From: Candidatus Acidiferrales bacterium
GTDB taxonomy: Bacteria; Acidobacteriota; Terriglobia; Acidiferrales; UBA7541
Direction of reading: 5' to 3'
Length of the DNA stretch: 47,727 nt
NCBI GenBank assembly: GCA_030037525.1
Contig: JASHRC010000053.1
Coordinates: 1-47,727, forward strand
The notes under the pieces are model-generated. The model saw only the letters and a list, made by a program, of their open reading frames with translations. It was not told the DNA's origin and ran no database searches. This document shows positions 25,348-33,397 of this stretch, piece after piece. The position numbers were made by a program, and so were the translations under genes. Positions within the stretch are counted from its first letter, which is position 1; each line of letters begins with the position of its first letter.

Positions 25348-27126
25348 ATGTCATCTTTGCGCAGGTCGTTCGGCCTCGACCGTCACAAGACTCTTTGGGT
25401 GGCGGCTGCTCTATTCTGTTCGACAATGATGTCGTCAGGCGTCGTTGCGCAGACCGATCCTTTCACGGGCCAACCAGCCGCGGGAGCGGCAGGAATGCGT
25501 TCACCCGATCTTCCTTCCGGTGAGGACGTCGAGCAGCCACGCGGGGAGAATGGAAAACTGATCTTCCGCTCGCAAACCGAGGTTGTTGAAGTACCGGCCG
25601 TCGTGACTGAAAAATCCGGCTATGCACTGCACGGTCTGACAAAAAATGACTTTAGGATTTTTGAGGATGGGAAAGAGCGTCCTGTCGCGAGCGTCCAGGA
25701 AGTTAATGTCGCGAGCAGCCATCCGCCAATGACTCCCAGACCTGTCGGTCAGTTCAGCAACATCGCCGAGCAGATTCGTGAGCCGCAATCGGTGGTTGTA
25801 ATTGCTTTGGATGTCATCAATACCCCTTTTCTGGATCAAGCCTACGCTCGTCGGCAAGTGCTCGAGTACCTCGCCCGTAACACTGCGGTTGGCAAAACGT
25901 TAGCGCTTGTGGTGATGGGAGCAAACGGAGTTCAGGTCTTGTGCGCCTTGGGGACCGACCCCGCCACCCTGGCCGCCGCGCTCCGCAAGGCGGCAGGACA
26001 GATCTCTCCGATGGAGCAGTATGGTAGTGAGGGCAAGCTGATAGCCGCCAGTGATCCGGAACCGAATGAGATTTGGGCGGTGGGCACAAAGCCTGGTGAA
26101 GATCCGGCAGCTAAGATGGCGCGGTGGATCGCGGCAGCCGATGCCGTGGAGGGCCAGCGGCAGCAGGAGCGCTCGACAGAGGCCACCCTGAAGGCCTTTC
26201 TGTCTTTGGCGTGGTCGCTGGCGGGAGTTCCTGGCAGAAAGTCTCTGATCTGGATTACAGGTAGCTTTCCATTCCCGCTCGGCTCCGAATCGGAGCTGCC
26301 GGGCAAGTCGACCCAGCTGTACGAAAAGACCATGCAGGCGTTGAACGATGCGCAGGTCTCGATCTACCCGATTGACGCGCGCGGTTTGGTGAATACGGAA
26401 ACCTTTACAGCCAGCCCAACTTCCCCCCAGACGGTCTTCGAAGCCGTTGCAAGCGGTAATCTGAACGACTCGGTGCTCGCAAGCATGCGGATGTTCGCCG
26501 ACATGACCGGAGGCCGAGCTTTTTACAATACCAATGATGTTGCCGCAGCACTGGCCGCTGCCGCGGACGATTCCGCTTCATACTATTTGCTGAGCTACTA
26601 TCTCGATACGCGCAACACTCAACCGGGATGGAGGAAGCTCCGAGTTCAGGTGAATCGACCTGATACGGTTGTCCGTGCTCGTTCCGGCTTTCTGGAAACC
26701 AAATTGACCTCCGATCCCGAGTTGACCCACAAGGCGGATATCGAATTCGCCCTTAGCTCTCCTTTCGATACAACTTCCATCCCGGTCACCGCCCAGTGGC
26801 TCGGGATGACACAAGAAGGCCAGCGAAAGAAGATCGCGTTCTCGTTGAACATGCCCGAGGGCAGCTTCGTCGACGAAACCAAGAACAATCTTTTCGATAT
26901 GGATCTCGTCGTTCAGTTCTCAACCAACGGCGTACCTTCAGCGGTTGCGAGGAAAACCCTGAAGGGCTTGATCCCGGCGGACGCGCTTGCCAAGATCAAA
27001 TCGGAAGGTATGGTCTACAACAACTTCATCGTCATGCCGCTAGGGAACTATGAAGTCCGCTTTCTGGTCCGCGATAATCTGAGCGGAAGGATTGGGACCG
27101 TTTCCGCGCCGCTGGCAGTGAATTAA
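25348..27126 (+). CDS. Secreted VWFA-related protein, Acidobacteria-specific family
   Basis: The 592-residue precursor has an N-terminal signal segment (LWVAAALFCSTMMSSGVVAQ). After it come FRSQTEVVEVPAVVTEKSGYA, LTKNDFRIFEDGKERPV and a VWFA-like core with VVVIALDVINTPFLDQ, where a MIDAS Asp would sit, then SLIWITGSFP. The closing block SYYLLSYYLDTRN and RKLRVQVNRPDTVVRARSGF is the hallmark of the acidobacterial VWFA-related family (TIGR03436). Function is unknown; these proteins are exported and probably mediate protein contacts. ATG 25348 has AAGGGAG 7 bp upstream. No partner gene is obvious. Confidence 0.9.
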   Translation: MSSLRRSFGLDRHKTLWVAAALFCSTMMSSGVVAQTDPFTGQPAAGAAGMRSPDLPSGEDVEQPRGENGKLIFRSQTEVVEVPAVVTEKSGYALHGLTKNDFRIFEDGKERPVASVQEVNVASSHPPMTPRPVGQFSNIAEQIREPQSVVVIALDVINTPFLDQAYARRQVLEYLARNTAVGKTLALVVMGANGVQVLCALGTDPATLAAALRKAAGQISPMEQYGSEGKLIAASDPEPNEIWAVGTKPGEDPAAKMARWIAAADAVEGQRQQERSTEATLKAFLSLAWSLAGVPGRKSLIWITGSFPFPLGSESELPGKSTQLYEKTMQALNDAQVSIYPIDARGLVNTETFTASPTSPQTVFEAVASGNLNDSVLASMRMFADMTGGRAFYNTNDVAAALAAAADDSASYYLLSYYLDTRNTQPGWRKLRVQVNRPDTVVRARSGFLETKLTSDPELTHKADIEFALSSPFDTTSIPVTAQWLGMTQEGQRKKIAFSLNMPEGSFVDETKNNLFDMDLVVQFSTNGVPSAVARKTLKGLIPADALAKIKSEGMVYNNFIVMPLGNYEVRFLVRDNLSGRIGTVSAPLAVN

Positions 27127-27300
27127 AGCGTGCGAGCGTTCAGCCTGTGCTTCTGCGAATCTCTCCGTGGCCGAAGAAAACACAGGAGGGACACTCTGCG
27201 CCAGAGACCCACTACGGTGGTCGCGAGCAGGGCGAGCGCTCTAGCGCCTTCGAGGAACGCCTCCTAAGGCGTGAAACGGAATTCCGGCTCGTCCCGCCGG

Positions 27301-27329
27301 TTGACAGCGGCCGCCATCGGAGATAAGAA
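27301..27329 (+). promoter_or_regulatory. Probable promoter of the ligJ operon
   Basis: A consensus TTGACA (27301-27306) and TAAGAA (27324-27329) are 17 bp apart, 42 bp before the ligJ start at 27371. A small hairpin (ACGCCT 27257-27262 with AGGCGT 27267-27272) lies just upstream and could be a regulator site or the end of the preceding transcript. Confidence 0.5.
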
Positions 27330-27370
27330 CAGCGGTACACTTTTGAGTGGCGAAATGGGGGTGGACGGCA

Positions 27371-28405
27371 ATGGTCATCGATGTCCATGGTCACTTAACC
27401 GCGCCGGAATCGCTGTACGTTTATAAAGCCAACATCCTTTCGCATCGCGGATCTCATGGACGCGGCAAAGTCGAGATCAGCGACGACGAAATGATCTCGT
27501 TTCTGAACCAGCCCACCTTTGATACCGGCAAATCTCACTTTGGGCTGCTCAGGGAAGTCGGAACCGACCTGCAGCTCCTCTCGCCCAGGCCCTACCAGAT
27601 GATGCACGCCGAGAAGCCCCCGAAAGTTTCCCAGTGGTTCATCGAGGAGTGCAACAATCTGGTGGCCCAACAGTGCCGCCTGTTCCCGAACATCTTCAAG
27701 GGCATCTGCGGCTTGCCGCAATCACCCGGCGTCAGTCCCAGAAATTGCGTGGCGGAGCTTGAGCGCTGCGTGAAGCAGTTCGGATTCGTCGGCTGTCTCA
27801 TCAATCCCGATCCCAGCGAAGCCTCCGACTACGACACTCCCGGTATGGGCGACGAATACTGGTACCCGCTTTACGAAAAGCTGGTGGAGCTCGACGTGGT
27901 CGGCTACATTCACGGAGCCGGCTGCCGCTCGATTCGGCACACTTACTCAGTGCACTTCATCAACGAAGAAACCATCTCCGTGCTTTCCCTGGTCGGCTCG
28001 CGCGTGTTTCAGGATTTTCCGAAGCTGAAAATCGTCTGCTCGCACGGGGGTGGTGCGGTTCCCTATCACGCCGGGCGTTTCCTGGCGCCCACGCTGCGGC
28101 GCGGCGGGGCGGGCAATTTCATGGACAACCTGCGCCAGCTCTACTACGACACGGTGCTCTACACTCCGCTGGCCTGCGAACTGCTGATCAAAACGGTCGG
28201 AGCGGATCGCTGCGTGTTCGGCACCGAGCGCCCTGGCGTCGGCACGGCGAAAGATCCGAAAACGGGGAAGTGGATGGATGATGTAAAGGTCTATATCGAC
28301 GGCTTCGATTGGCTGAGCGCTCGGGACAAGAAGCTGATCTTCGAGGACAATGCCAAGAAGCTATTCCGGTTGAACGTCGAAGTCAAGACGGAGCGGGCGA
28401 GCTAG
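27371..28405 (+). CDS. ligJ: LigJ-type 4-oxalomesaconate hydratase
   Basis: This 344-residue amidohydrolase-fold zinc enzyme adds water to 4-oxalomesaconate to give 4-carboxy-4-hydroxy-2-oxoadipate. Motifs match LigJ: VIDVHGHLT at the start, GICGLPQSPGVSP, CLINPDPSEASDY, WYPLYEKLVELDV, CSHGGGAVPYHAGRF and the ending VKVYIDGFDWLSARDK. The length agrees with LigJ of Sphingobium (about 340). ATG 27371 has a GGGGGTGG ribosome site about 7 bp upstream; a GTG at 27347 would add eight residues. It is the first gene of a five-gene plus-strand operon. Confidence 0.9.
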   Translation: MVIDVHGHLTAPESLYVYKANILSHRGSHGRGKVEISDDEMISFLNQPTFDTGKSHFGLLREVGTDLQLLSPRPYQMMHAEKPPKVSQWFIEECNNLVAQQCRLFPNIFKGICGLPQSPGVSPRNCVAELERCVKQFGFVGCLINPDPSEASDYDTPGMGDEYWYPLYEKLVELDVVGYIHGAGCRSIRHTYSVHFINEETISVLSLVGSRVFQDFPKLKIVCSHGGGAVPYHAGRFLAPTLRRGGAGNFMDNLRQLYYDTVLYTPLACELLIKTVGADRCVFGTERPGVGTAKDPKTGKWMDDVKVYIDGFDWLSARDKKLIFEDNAKKLFRLNVEVKTERAS

Positions 28406-28437
28406 CAGCCTTCCGTTGCCGCGAAAAGAGAACCGGA

Positions 28438-29559
28438 ATGCCCATCCCCTACAGAGCCGACCACGTTGGCAGTTTCTTGCGGCCTCCAGAAATCCTGGAA
28501 GCCCGCCGCAAGGATTCTCCCAACCACAGCCGCCTTGGCGAACTCGAAGACCGGGCCATCCTCGGTGTGTTGGCCAAGCAAAAAGAACTGGGCTTTCAAA
28601 TCTTCACCGACGGTGAATTCCGCCGCTCAAATTTCATGGGCGACTTTACCGAGGCCATCGAAGGCGTTAATTACAGCGAGGGGCTCGCACGCACTTGGAA
28701 GACCGAGCAGCCCGACCAGCGCCCGCCCAACGCCCGCCTGGGTCCTGTGCGGGGCATCGTGGTCTCGAAACTGAGGCAGATTCGCCCGCTGACCATCCAC
28801 GAAGTGCCTTTTCTCAAGGAGCACAGCCCCGGCGACATCAAGATGACCCTGCCCAGCGCGACGCAGTTCCCCTCGATCATGTTCAAGTGGGGCACTACGG
28901 ACAAGTTCTACAAAGACCACGCGGCGCTGCTGTGCGAAATGGTCGGGATCATCCGAGCGGAAGTTGCCAGGCTCGCCGCCGAAGGCGTGAAGTACATTCA
29001 GATCGATGCGCCGCGCTACAGCTACTACATGGACCCCAAGTGGCGCGATTGGATTCGCGAGAACATGCGCATCGAGCCGGACCGAGCCTTGGACGAGGCG
29101 ATTCAGGCGGACAACGAATGTTTCCGCGCCGCCCGCCGGCCCGGCGTGGTGCTGGCCATCCACCTGTGCCGCGGCAATAGCCGCAGCCATTGGTACGCCG
29201 AAGGAGGTTACGATCCCATCGCCGAGAAGCTGTTCAACACGATGGAAGTCGACCGGTTTCTGCTGGAGTATGAAGATGCGCGTTCGGGAACCTTCGAGCC
29301 GTTGCGATTTGTCCCCAAGACCAAGGCGGTTGTTCTGGGTTTGATCAGTTCGAAGGTGGCCCGGTTGGAAAACGGGGACGAAATCGTCAAGCGCATCGAA
29401 GAGGCTGCCCAATACGTGCCGCTTGAAAATCTGGCGCTCAGCCCGCAGTGTGGCTTTGCTTCGACGATGGAGGGCAATCTCCTCAGCGAAGACGACCAGT
29501 GGGCGAAGTTGCGCCTGGTGGTAGAAACGGCTCGCCGCGTGTGGGGCTCAGCCGCTTGA
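28438..29559 (+). CDS. MetE-like zinc methyltransferase (short, YxjG/YxjH type), possible O-demethylase
   Basis: This 373-residue protein equals the catalytic half of cobalamin-independent methionine synthase. The start IPYRADHVGSFLRPPEI and the zinc ligands His and Cys in AIHLCRGNS, a Glu in LEYEDA and Cys in LSPQCGFAS are all present. The N-terminal half of true MetE is absent, as in the short YxjG group. It sits between ligJ and a ring-cleavage dioxygenase, 33 bp and 27 bp from them, so a methyl-transfer step in methoxy-aromatic breakdown is an attractive inference. Ordinary homocysteine methylation remains possible. ATG 28438 is chosen because conservation begins there. Confidence 0.85.
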   Translation: MPIPYRADHVGSFLRPPEILEARRKDSPNHSRLGELEDRAILGVLAKQKELGFQIFTDGEFRRSNFMGDFTEAIEGVNYSEGLARTWKTEQPDQRPPNARLGPVRGIVVSKLRQIRPLTIHEVPFLKEHSPGDIKMTLPSATQFPSIMFKWGTTDKFYKDHAALLCEMVGIIRAEVARLAAEGVKYIQIDAPRYSYYMDPKWRDWIRENMRIEPDRALDEAIQADNECFRAARRPGVVLAIHLCRGNSRSHWYAEGGYDPIAEKLFNTMEVDRFLLEYEDARSGTFEPLRFVPKTKAVVLGLISSKVARLENGDEIVKRIEEAAQYVPLENLALSPQCGFASTMEGNLLSEDDQWAKLRLVVETARRVWGSAA

Positions 29560-29585
29560 TAGGGAGAAAAAGGGGGATCTAGGCC

Positions 29586-30593
29586 GTGGCCAAGATTGTG
29601 CTGGGCATCGGTTCCTCGCACGGGCCGATGCTTTCCACTCCGCCCGATATGTGGCACCTGCGCGGTGAGGCAGACCGCAAGAATTCCCGGCATTTCTATC
29701 GCGGGGAGATGTACGATTTCGCGAGGTTGCTGACGGCCCGCCAGCCGGGCTTTGCCGATGCGATCACCCCTCCAGAGCGCCAAAAGCGCTACGACCGATG
29801 CCAGCGCGCGCTCGACGAGCTGGCCAGGAAATTCTCCGAAGTGAAGCCGGACGCGGTGGTCATCATCGGCAACGATCAGCGCGAGCTTTTCACCGATGAA
29901 AATACGCCTGCGTTCCTGGTCTTTGCCGGCCGCCAGATCGAAAACATCCCGGAAACTGAAGAAGCCAAGGCCAAAATGCCTCCCGGCATTGCCATCGCCG
30001 AAATCGGGCATTGTCCTCCCGGCGGCGCCGTCTACGCGGGCCAAACCGACCTGGCTCTGCATCTGGTCGATTCGCTGATCAATCAAGAGTTCGATGTCTC
30101 CGAATCGTCCCAATTGCCGCGGGCGAGCGGCCACGAGCACGGGATCCCCCACGCCTTCGGATTTCTCTACCGGCGCATCATGGCAGATTCGCCTCCGCCG
30201 AGCATTCCGGTTTTCCTCAATGCTGGCATTCCACACAATCTGCCGCGCATCGGCCGCTGTCTGAAATTTGGGCGAGCGCTGGTCGAAGCGATCGAAAGCT
30301 GGCGCGAAGACGCCAACGTTGCGGTCTTTGCCTCGGGCGGGCTGACCCATTTTGTGATTGACGAGGATCTCGACCAGCGGGTACTCCGGGCCATGCAGGC
30401 GCGAGACGAAGCGGATCTCGCAGCCATTCCAGAAAGCTACTTGCTGGGCAATACCTGTGAGATTCGGAACTGGATGCCCCTCTCGGTGGGCATGAACTCG
30501 CTCGGTCGGGGGATGAAGCTGGTCGATTACGTGCCGTGCTACCGCACCGAGGCGGGCACCGGAAACGCCATGGGTTTCGTTTACTGGCAATGA
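29586..30593 (+). CDS. Second LigB-type class III extradiol dioxygenase
   Basis: The 335-residue protein has the LigB fold signature: an early metal His in GIGSSHGPML, a likely catalytic His in ASGGLTHFV, and a Glu in GNTCEIRNW. In place of the second His (SDH in LigB) it reads IIGNDQRELF, a variant I recall from a LigB subgroup of uncertain substrate. There is no LigA domain. Candidates are 3-O-methylgallate, gallate or another catechol. The start is GTG 29586 with AGGGGGAT upstream. Its TGA overlaps the ATG of the next gene (ATGA at 30590-30593), so the two are translationally coupled. Confidence 0.8.
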   Translation: MAKIVLGIGSSHGPMLSTPPDMWHLRGEADRKNSRHFYRGEMYDFARLLTARQPGFADAITPPERQKRYDRCQRALDELARKFSEVKPDAVVIIGNDQRELFTDENTPAFLVFAGRQIENIPETEEAKAKMPPGIAIAEIGHCPPGGAVYAGQTDLALHLVDSLINQEFDVSESSQLPRASGHEHGIPHAFGFLYRRIMADSPPPSIPVFLNAGIPHNLPRIGRCLKFGRALVEAIESWREDANVAVFASGGLTHFVIDEDLDQRVLRAMQARDEADLAAIPESYLLGNTCEIRNWMPLSVGMNSLGRGMKLVDYVPCYRTEAGTGNAMGFVYWQ

Positions 30594-31270
30594 CCCCCAT
30601 GGCCACCGGTCGAGAGAAGAGCGATTTTGTCTTACGGCTAAGCCGGCTCGACACCTGCGCCCTGTCCGACGCACTCGACAAGCTGGGACTCGCCGGTGCC
30701 GTGGGCGGTATCATCGAACTCGCCACCACGAGACGAATCGCCGGCCGCATTCTCACCGTGAAGCTGGGCCCCGGAGAGCCGCCGCCAGGGGAACCGCGGC
30801 ACGTAAGCACCACGGCGATCGAAGCGGCACAGCCCGGCGATATCATCGTGGTCGAACAGCACAGCGGCATCGACGCCGCGAGCTGGGGCGGCATTTTGAC
30901 GCTCGGTGCGAAACTGCGAGGCATTGCTGGTGCGATTGCCGACGGGCCGGTGCGCGACATTGACGAATCGCGCCAGCTCGATTTTCCGGTCTTCGGCACC
31001 GGCGTCACCACCCGCACCGCGCGCGGCCGCATCGTCGAGCTGGCTACCGGCGGGCCAATCACGATTCGAGGCGTCGAGGTCAATCCCGGCGACTATGTGA
31101 TCGCCGACGGAAGCGGCGTGGTGTTCCTCGCGGCGCTCGGGATCGAACGAGTCCTGGCCGCCGCTGAGTACATCTTCGCGCGCGAGGCGGCCATGGCCCA
31201 GGCGTTGCGGGAGGGCAGGCCCATCACTGAAGTCATGGGCGCAAGCTACGAAAACCTGTTGAAGACCTGA
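30590..31270 (+). CDS. ligK: RraA-fold aldolase, probable 4-carboxy-4-hydroxy-2-oxoadipate aldolase (LigK)
   Basis: The 226-residue protein is of the RraA family whose catabolic members split 4-carboxy-4-hydroxy-2-oxoadipate into pyruvate and oxaloacetate using Mg or Mn. It has SDALDKLGL near the N-terminus, AASWGGILTLGAKLRGIAG and the active-site GAIADGPVRDIDE, where Arg-Asp is the family signature. The ATGA overlap with the dioxygenase stop fixes the start at 30590; a second ATG three codons later is possible. It would complete the route begun by LigAB, LigC and LigJ. Confidence 0.85.
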   Translation: MTPMATGREKSDFVLRLSRLDTCALSDALDKLGLAGAVGGIIELATTRRIAGRILTVKLGPGEPPPGEPRHVSTTAIEAAQPGDIIVVEQHSGIDAASWGGILTLGAKLRGIAGAIADGPVRDIDESRQLDFPVFGTGVTTRTARGRIVELATGGPITIRGVEVNPGDYVIADGSGVVFLAALGIERVLAAAEYIFAREAAMAQALREGRPITEVMGASYENLLKT

Positions 31271-31279
31271 GGGAACGCC

Positions 31280-31939
31280 TTGTCGACTCCGGATCCGCAA
31301 GTCGAACGCGCCAGCAAGCTCGATACTTCCACGATCAGCGATGCTCTCGACCGGCTGGGCATCGCCAGCCAATGCCTGGACATCAAGCCGCGCGACCCAA
31401 GCTTTCGTATGACCGGACGCGCCTTCACCCTGCTCTACGGGCCGGTGGGAAAACCTGCAGGCACGGTGGGCGATTACATCGACGATGTGCCGCCCGGATC
31501 GGTCATCGCGATCGACAACGGCGGTCGTGAAAACGCTACGGTCTGGGGCGACATTCTGACGGAAATTGCGCACCGCCGCGGAATTGCCGGCACGGCGATC
31601 GACGGCGCGTGCCGCGACATCGCGCTCGCACTCTCGCTCGGTTATCCGGTCTACAGCCGCAGCTATTCGATGCGCACTGGCAAGGACCGCGTCCAGCTCA
31701 ATGCGACCAATATCGTCGTCACCATCGGAGGGGCTCGCCTCCAACCGGGGGATATTCTCCGCGGTGATGCCGACGGAGTGGTGGTGATTCCGCGCGAGCA
31801 CGAGCTCGAGGTGCTCGTGGCTTCCGAAGAGATCGACCGGGCCGAGGCCGCCATCCGCGAAAGCGTCCGTGCCGGGATGCGACTCACCGACGCACGTAAG
31901 CAGGTCGGCTATCACCAGCTGCAAACCAAGAGGAGTTAG
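31280..31939 (+). CDS. Second RraA-family protein, aldolase or decarboxylase
   Basis: This 219-residue paralogue has SDALDRLGIASQ, ENATVWGDILTEIAHRRGIAG and the Arg-Asp signature in AIDGACRDIAL, so the active-site scaffold is intact. It differs from its neighbour in the substrate-facing region (LYGPVGKPAGTVGDYIDDV). RraA-type enzymes also decarboxylate oxaloacetate, so it may act on the product of its neighbour or on a methylated analogue. The start is TTG 31280, 9 bp after the previous stop. Its stop overlaps that of the convergent MFS gene (31936-31939). Confidence 0.8.
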   Translation: MSTPDPQVERASKLDTSTISDALDRLGIASQCLDIKPRDPSFRMTGRAFTLLYGPVGKPAGTVGDYIDDVPPGSVIAIDNGGRENATVWGDILTEIAHRRGIAGTAIDGACRDIALALSLGYPVYSRSYSMRTGKDRVQLNATNIVVTIGGARLQPGDILRGDADGVVVIPREHELEVLVASEEIDRAEAAIRESVRAGMRLTDARKQVGYHQLQTKRS

Positions 31940-33342
31940 TCAGGCACCAAATGCGGCTGGCGCACGCCGGAAATAATTCCCGACGCCACGCAGAAAGCCG
32001 AACCGAACAGCATGGCCATCTTGGTGCCGCGCAAACTTACCTGCCCATGCGCTGTGAGCGTGAAGATCACCGCAACGACCGACACTCCGATCGACTGGCC
32101 CAACAAACGCGACATGGTACTGATGCCGCCCGCGCCCCCGCTGCGTTCTCTGGGCGCGCTCGCCACCATGGCGCGGTTGTTCGGCGCGCCGAAGAAGCCG
32201 AATCCCGAGCCGCCCAGCGCCGCCCTCCATATGATCTCCATCTTGGTCGGATGTGCCGGCAGAGTCGCCAGCAATATCAGTCCCAGACACATGGCGGCCA
32301 TCCCCACTGTTCCGAGCATCCGAATGGGATAGCGATCCGCGAGCCGACCCGAGAGGTGGGACATGATCCCCCCGGCGAGCGGCCACGGGGTCAGTAAGAT
32401 CCCGGCCCACACCTGCGAAAATCCCAGGCCATCGATGAAATAAAACGGCAGAACCACGAAGGCCAAGCCTTGGCAGATGAAGGTGCACAGCGACGCCGAA
32501 ACGGAGAGCGCGAAGATCGGCCTCTGAAACAGATCGATCGCCAGCATGGGAATCTCAAGCCCGATCTGACGCCGCACCATGAGCACGCCAAAAATCGCCG
32601 CGCCCGCGAGCTCGGCTGCTACAGTGGACATGTTTCCAAGATTGCCGATGCCGTCGACGCCGCGAACCAGCAGCGTTACCGTGGCTGCGCTCAACACGGC
32701 GCTCCAGATGTCGAATCTGTGGCGGGTGCCCTTGGCGGGCGCCAGACACCGCTCCGACAGGCTGAGCGATATCAGTCCGAAGGGGATGTTGATGGCGAAA
32801 AGCCAGTGCCAGGAAGCGATGGACAAAATCGCCGAAGCGATGCTGGGGCCCGCCGCAGCCGAGGTGAAGACCACCATGCCGCTCACGCCAATGCCTCGGC
32901 CCAGAATTGCCCGGGGATAGGTGTATCGCAAGATCGCGGCCGAGGCGCTCCAGATCGAGGCCGCACCCACGCCCTGAAACACGCGCGCCAGCACCAGCGT
33001 GTGCAGCGAATGCGGCAGAGAGCAGCCCACCGAAGCCAGAGTGAACAGGGCCAGGCCCATCTGGTAAATGCGTTTGTAACCGATGATGTCGACCACCGAG
33101 GAGAGCGGGACCACGCAGACCGCTACGGCCAACAGAAACGCGTTCACCACCCAGATCGAGGCGGCCGGTTTGGCGTTGAGCTGGGCGGCGATGCTGGGCA
33201 GCGCCGTATTGGCGATGTTCCCGTCGAGCACGGACATCGACAGTCCGATCGAGTAGGTGAGCATCGCCCAGGCTCGTCGTCCGGCGGGCAGGCCGTCGGT
33301 CAGCTCGGCCGCGCCGGAAAGATCCATGGTCATTTCCGACAT
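31936..33342 (-). CDS. MFS transporter, DHA2 (EmrB/QacA-like) family
   Basis: This 468-residue inner-membrane protein has about 14 hydrophobic helices. Diagnostic parts are the TM1 region SMLDGNIANTALPSIA (here SVLDGNIANTALPSIAAQL), IWVVNAFLLAVAVCVVPLS, motif A-like DIIGYKRIYQMGLALFTLAS and the TM5 segment GRGIGVSGMVVFTSAAAGPS. The family exports drugs and hydrophobic or aromatic acids by proton antiport. Located convergently with the lig operon, it could export toxic aromatics; the link is positional only. Confidence 0.85.
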   Translation of the reverse strand: MSEMTMDLSGAAELTDGLPAGRRAWAMLTYSIGLSMSVLDGNIANTALPSIAAQLNAKPAASIWVVNAFLLAVAVCVVPLSSVVDIIGYKRIYQMGLALFTLASVGCSLPHSLHTLVLARVFQGVGAASIWSASAAILRYTYPRAILGRGIGVSGMVVFTSAAAGPSIASAILSIASWHWLFAINIPFGLISLSLSERCLAPAKGTRHRFDIWSAVLSAATVTLLVRGVDGIGNLGNMSTVAAELAGAAIFGVLMVRRQIGLEIPMLAIDLFQRPIFALSVSASLCTFICQGLAFVVLPFYFIDGLGFSQVWAGILLTPWPLAGGIMSHLSGRLADRYPIRMLGTVGMAAMCLGLILLATLPAHPTKMEIIWRAALGGSGFGFFGAPNNRAMVASAPRERSGGAGGISTMSRLLGQSIGVSVVAVIFTLTAHGQVSLRGTKMAMLFGSAFCVASGIISGVRQPHLVPD

Positions 33343-33397
33343 GTATCCGTTTCCGTTTTTGACGCCGTGGGGTTCGCTCGGATCGAGACGACAAAGG

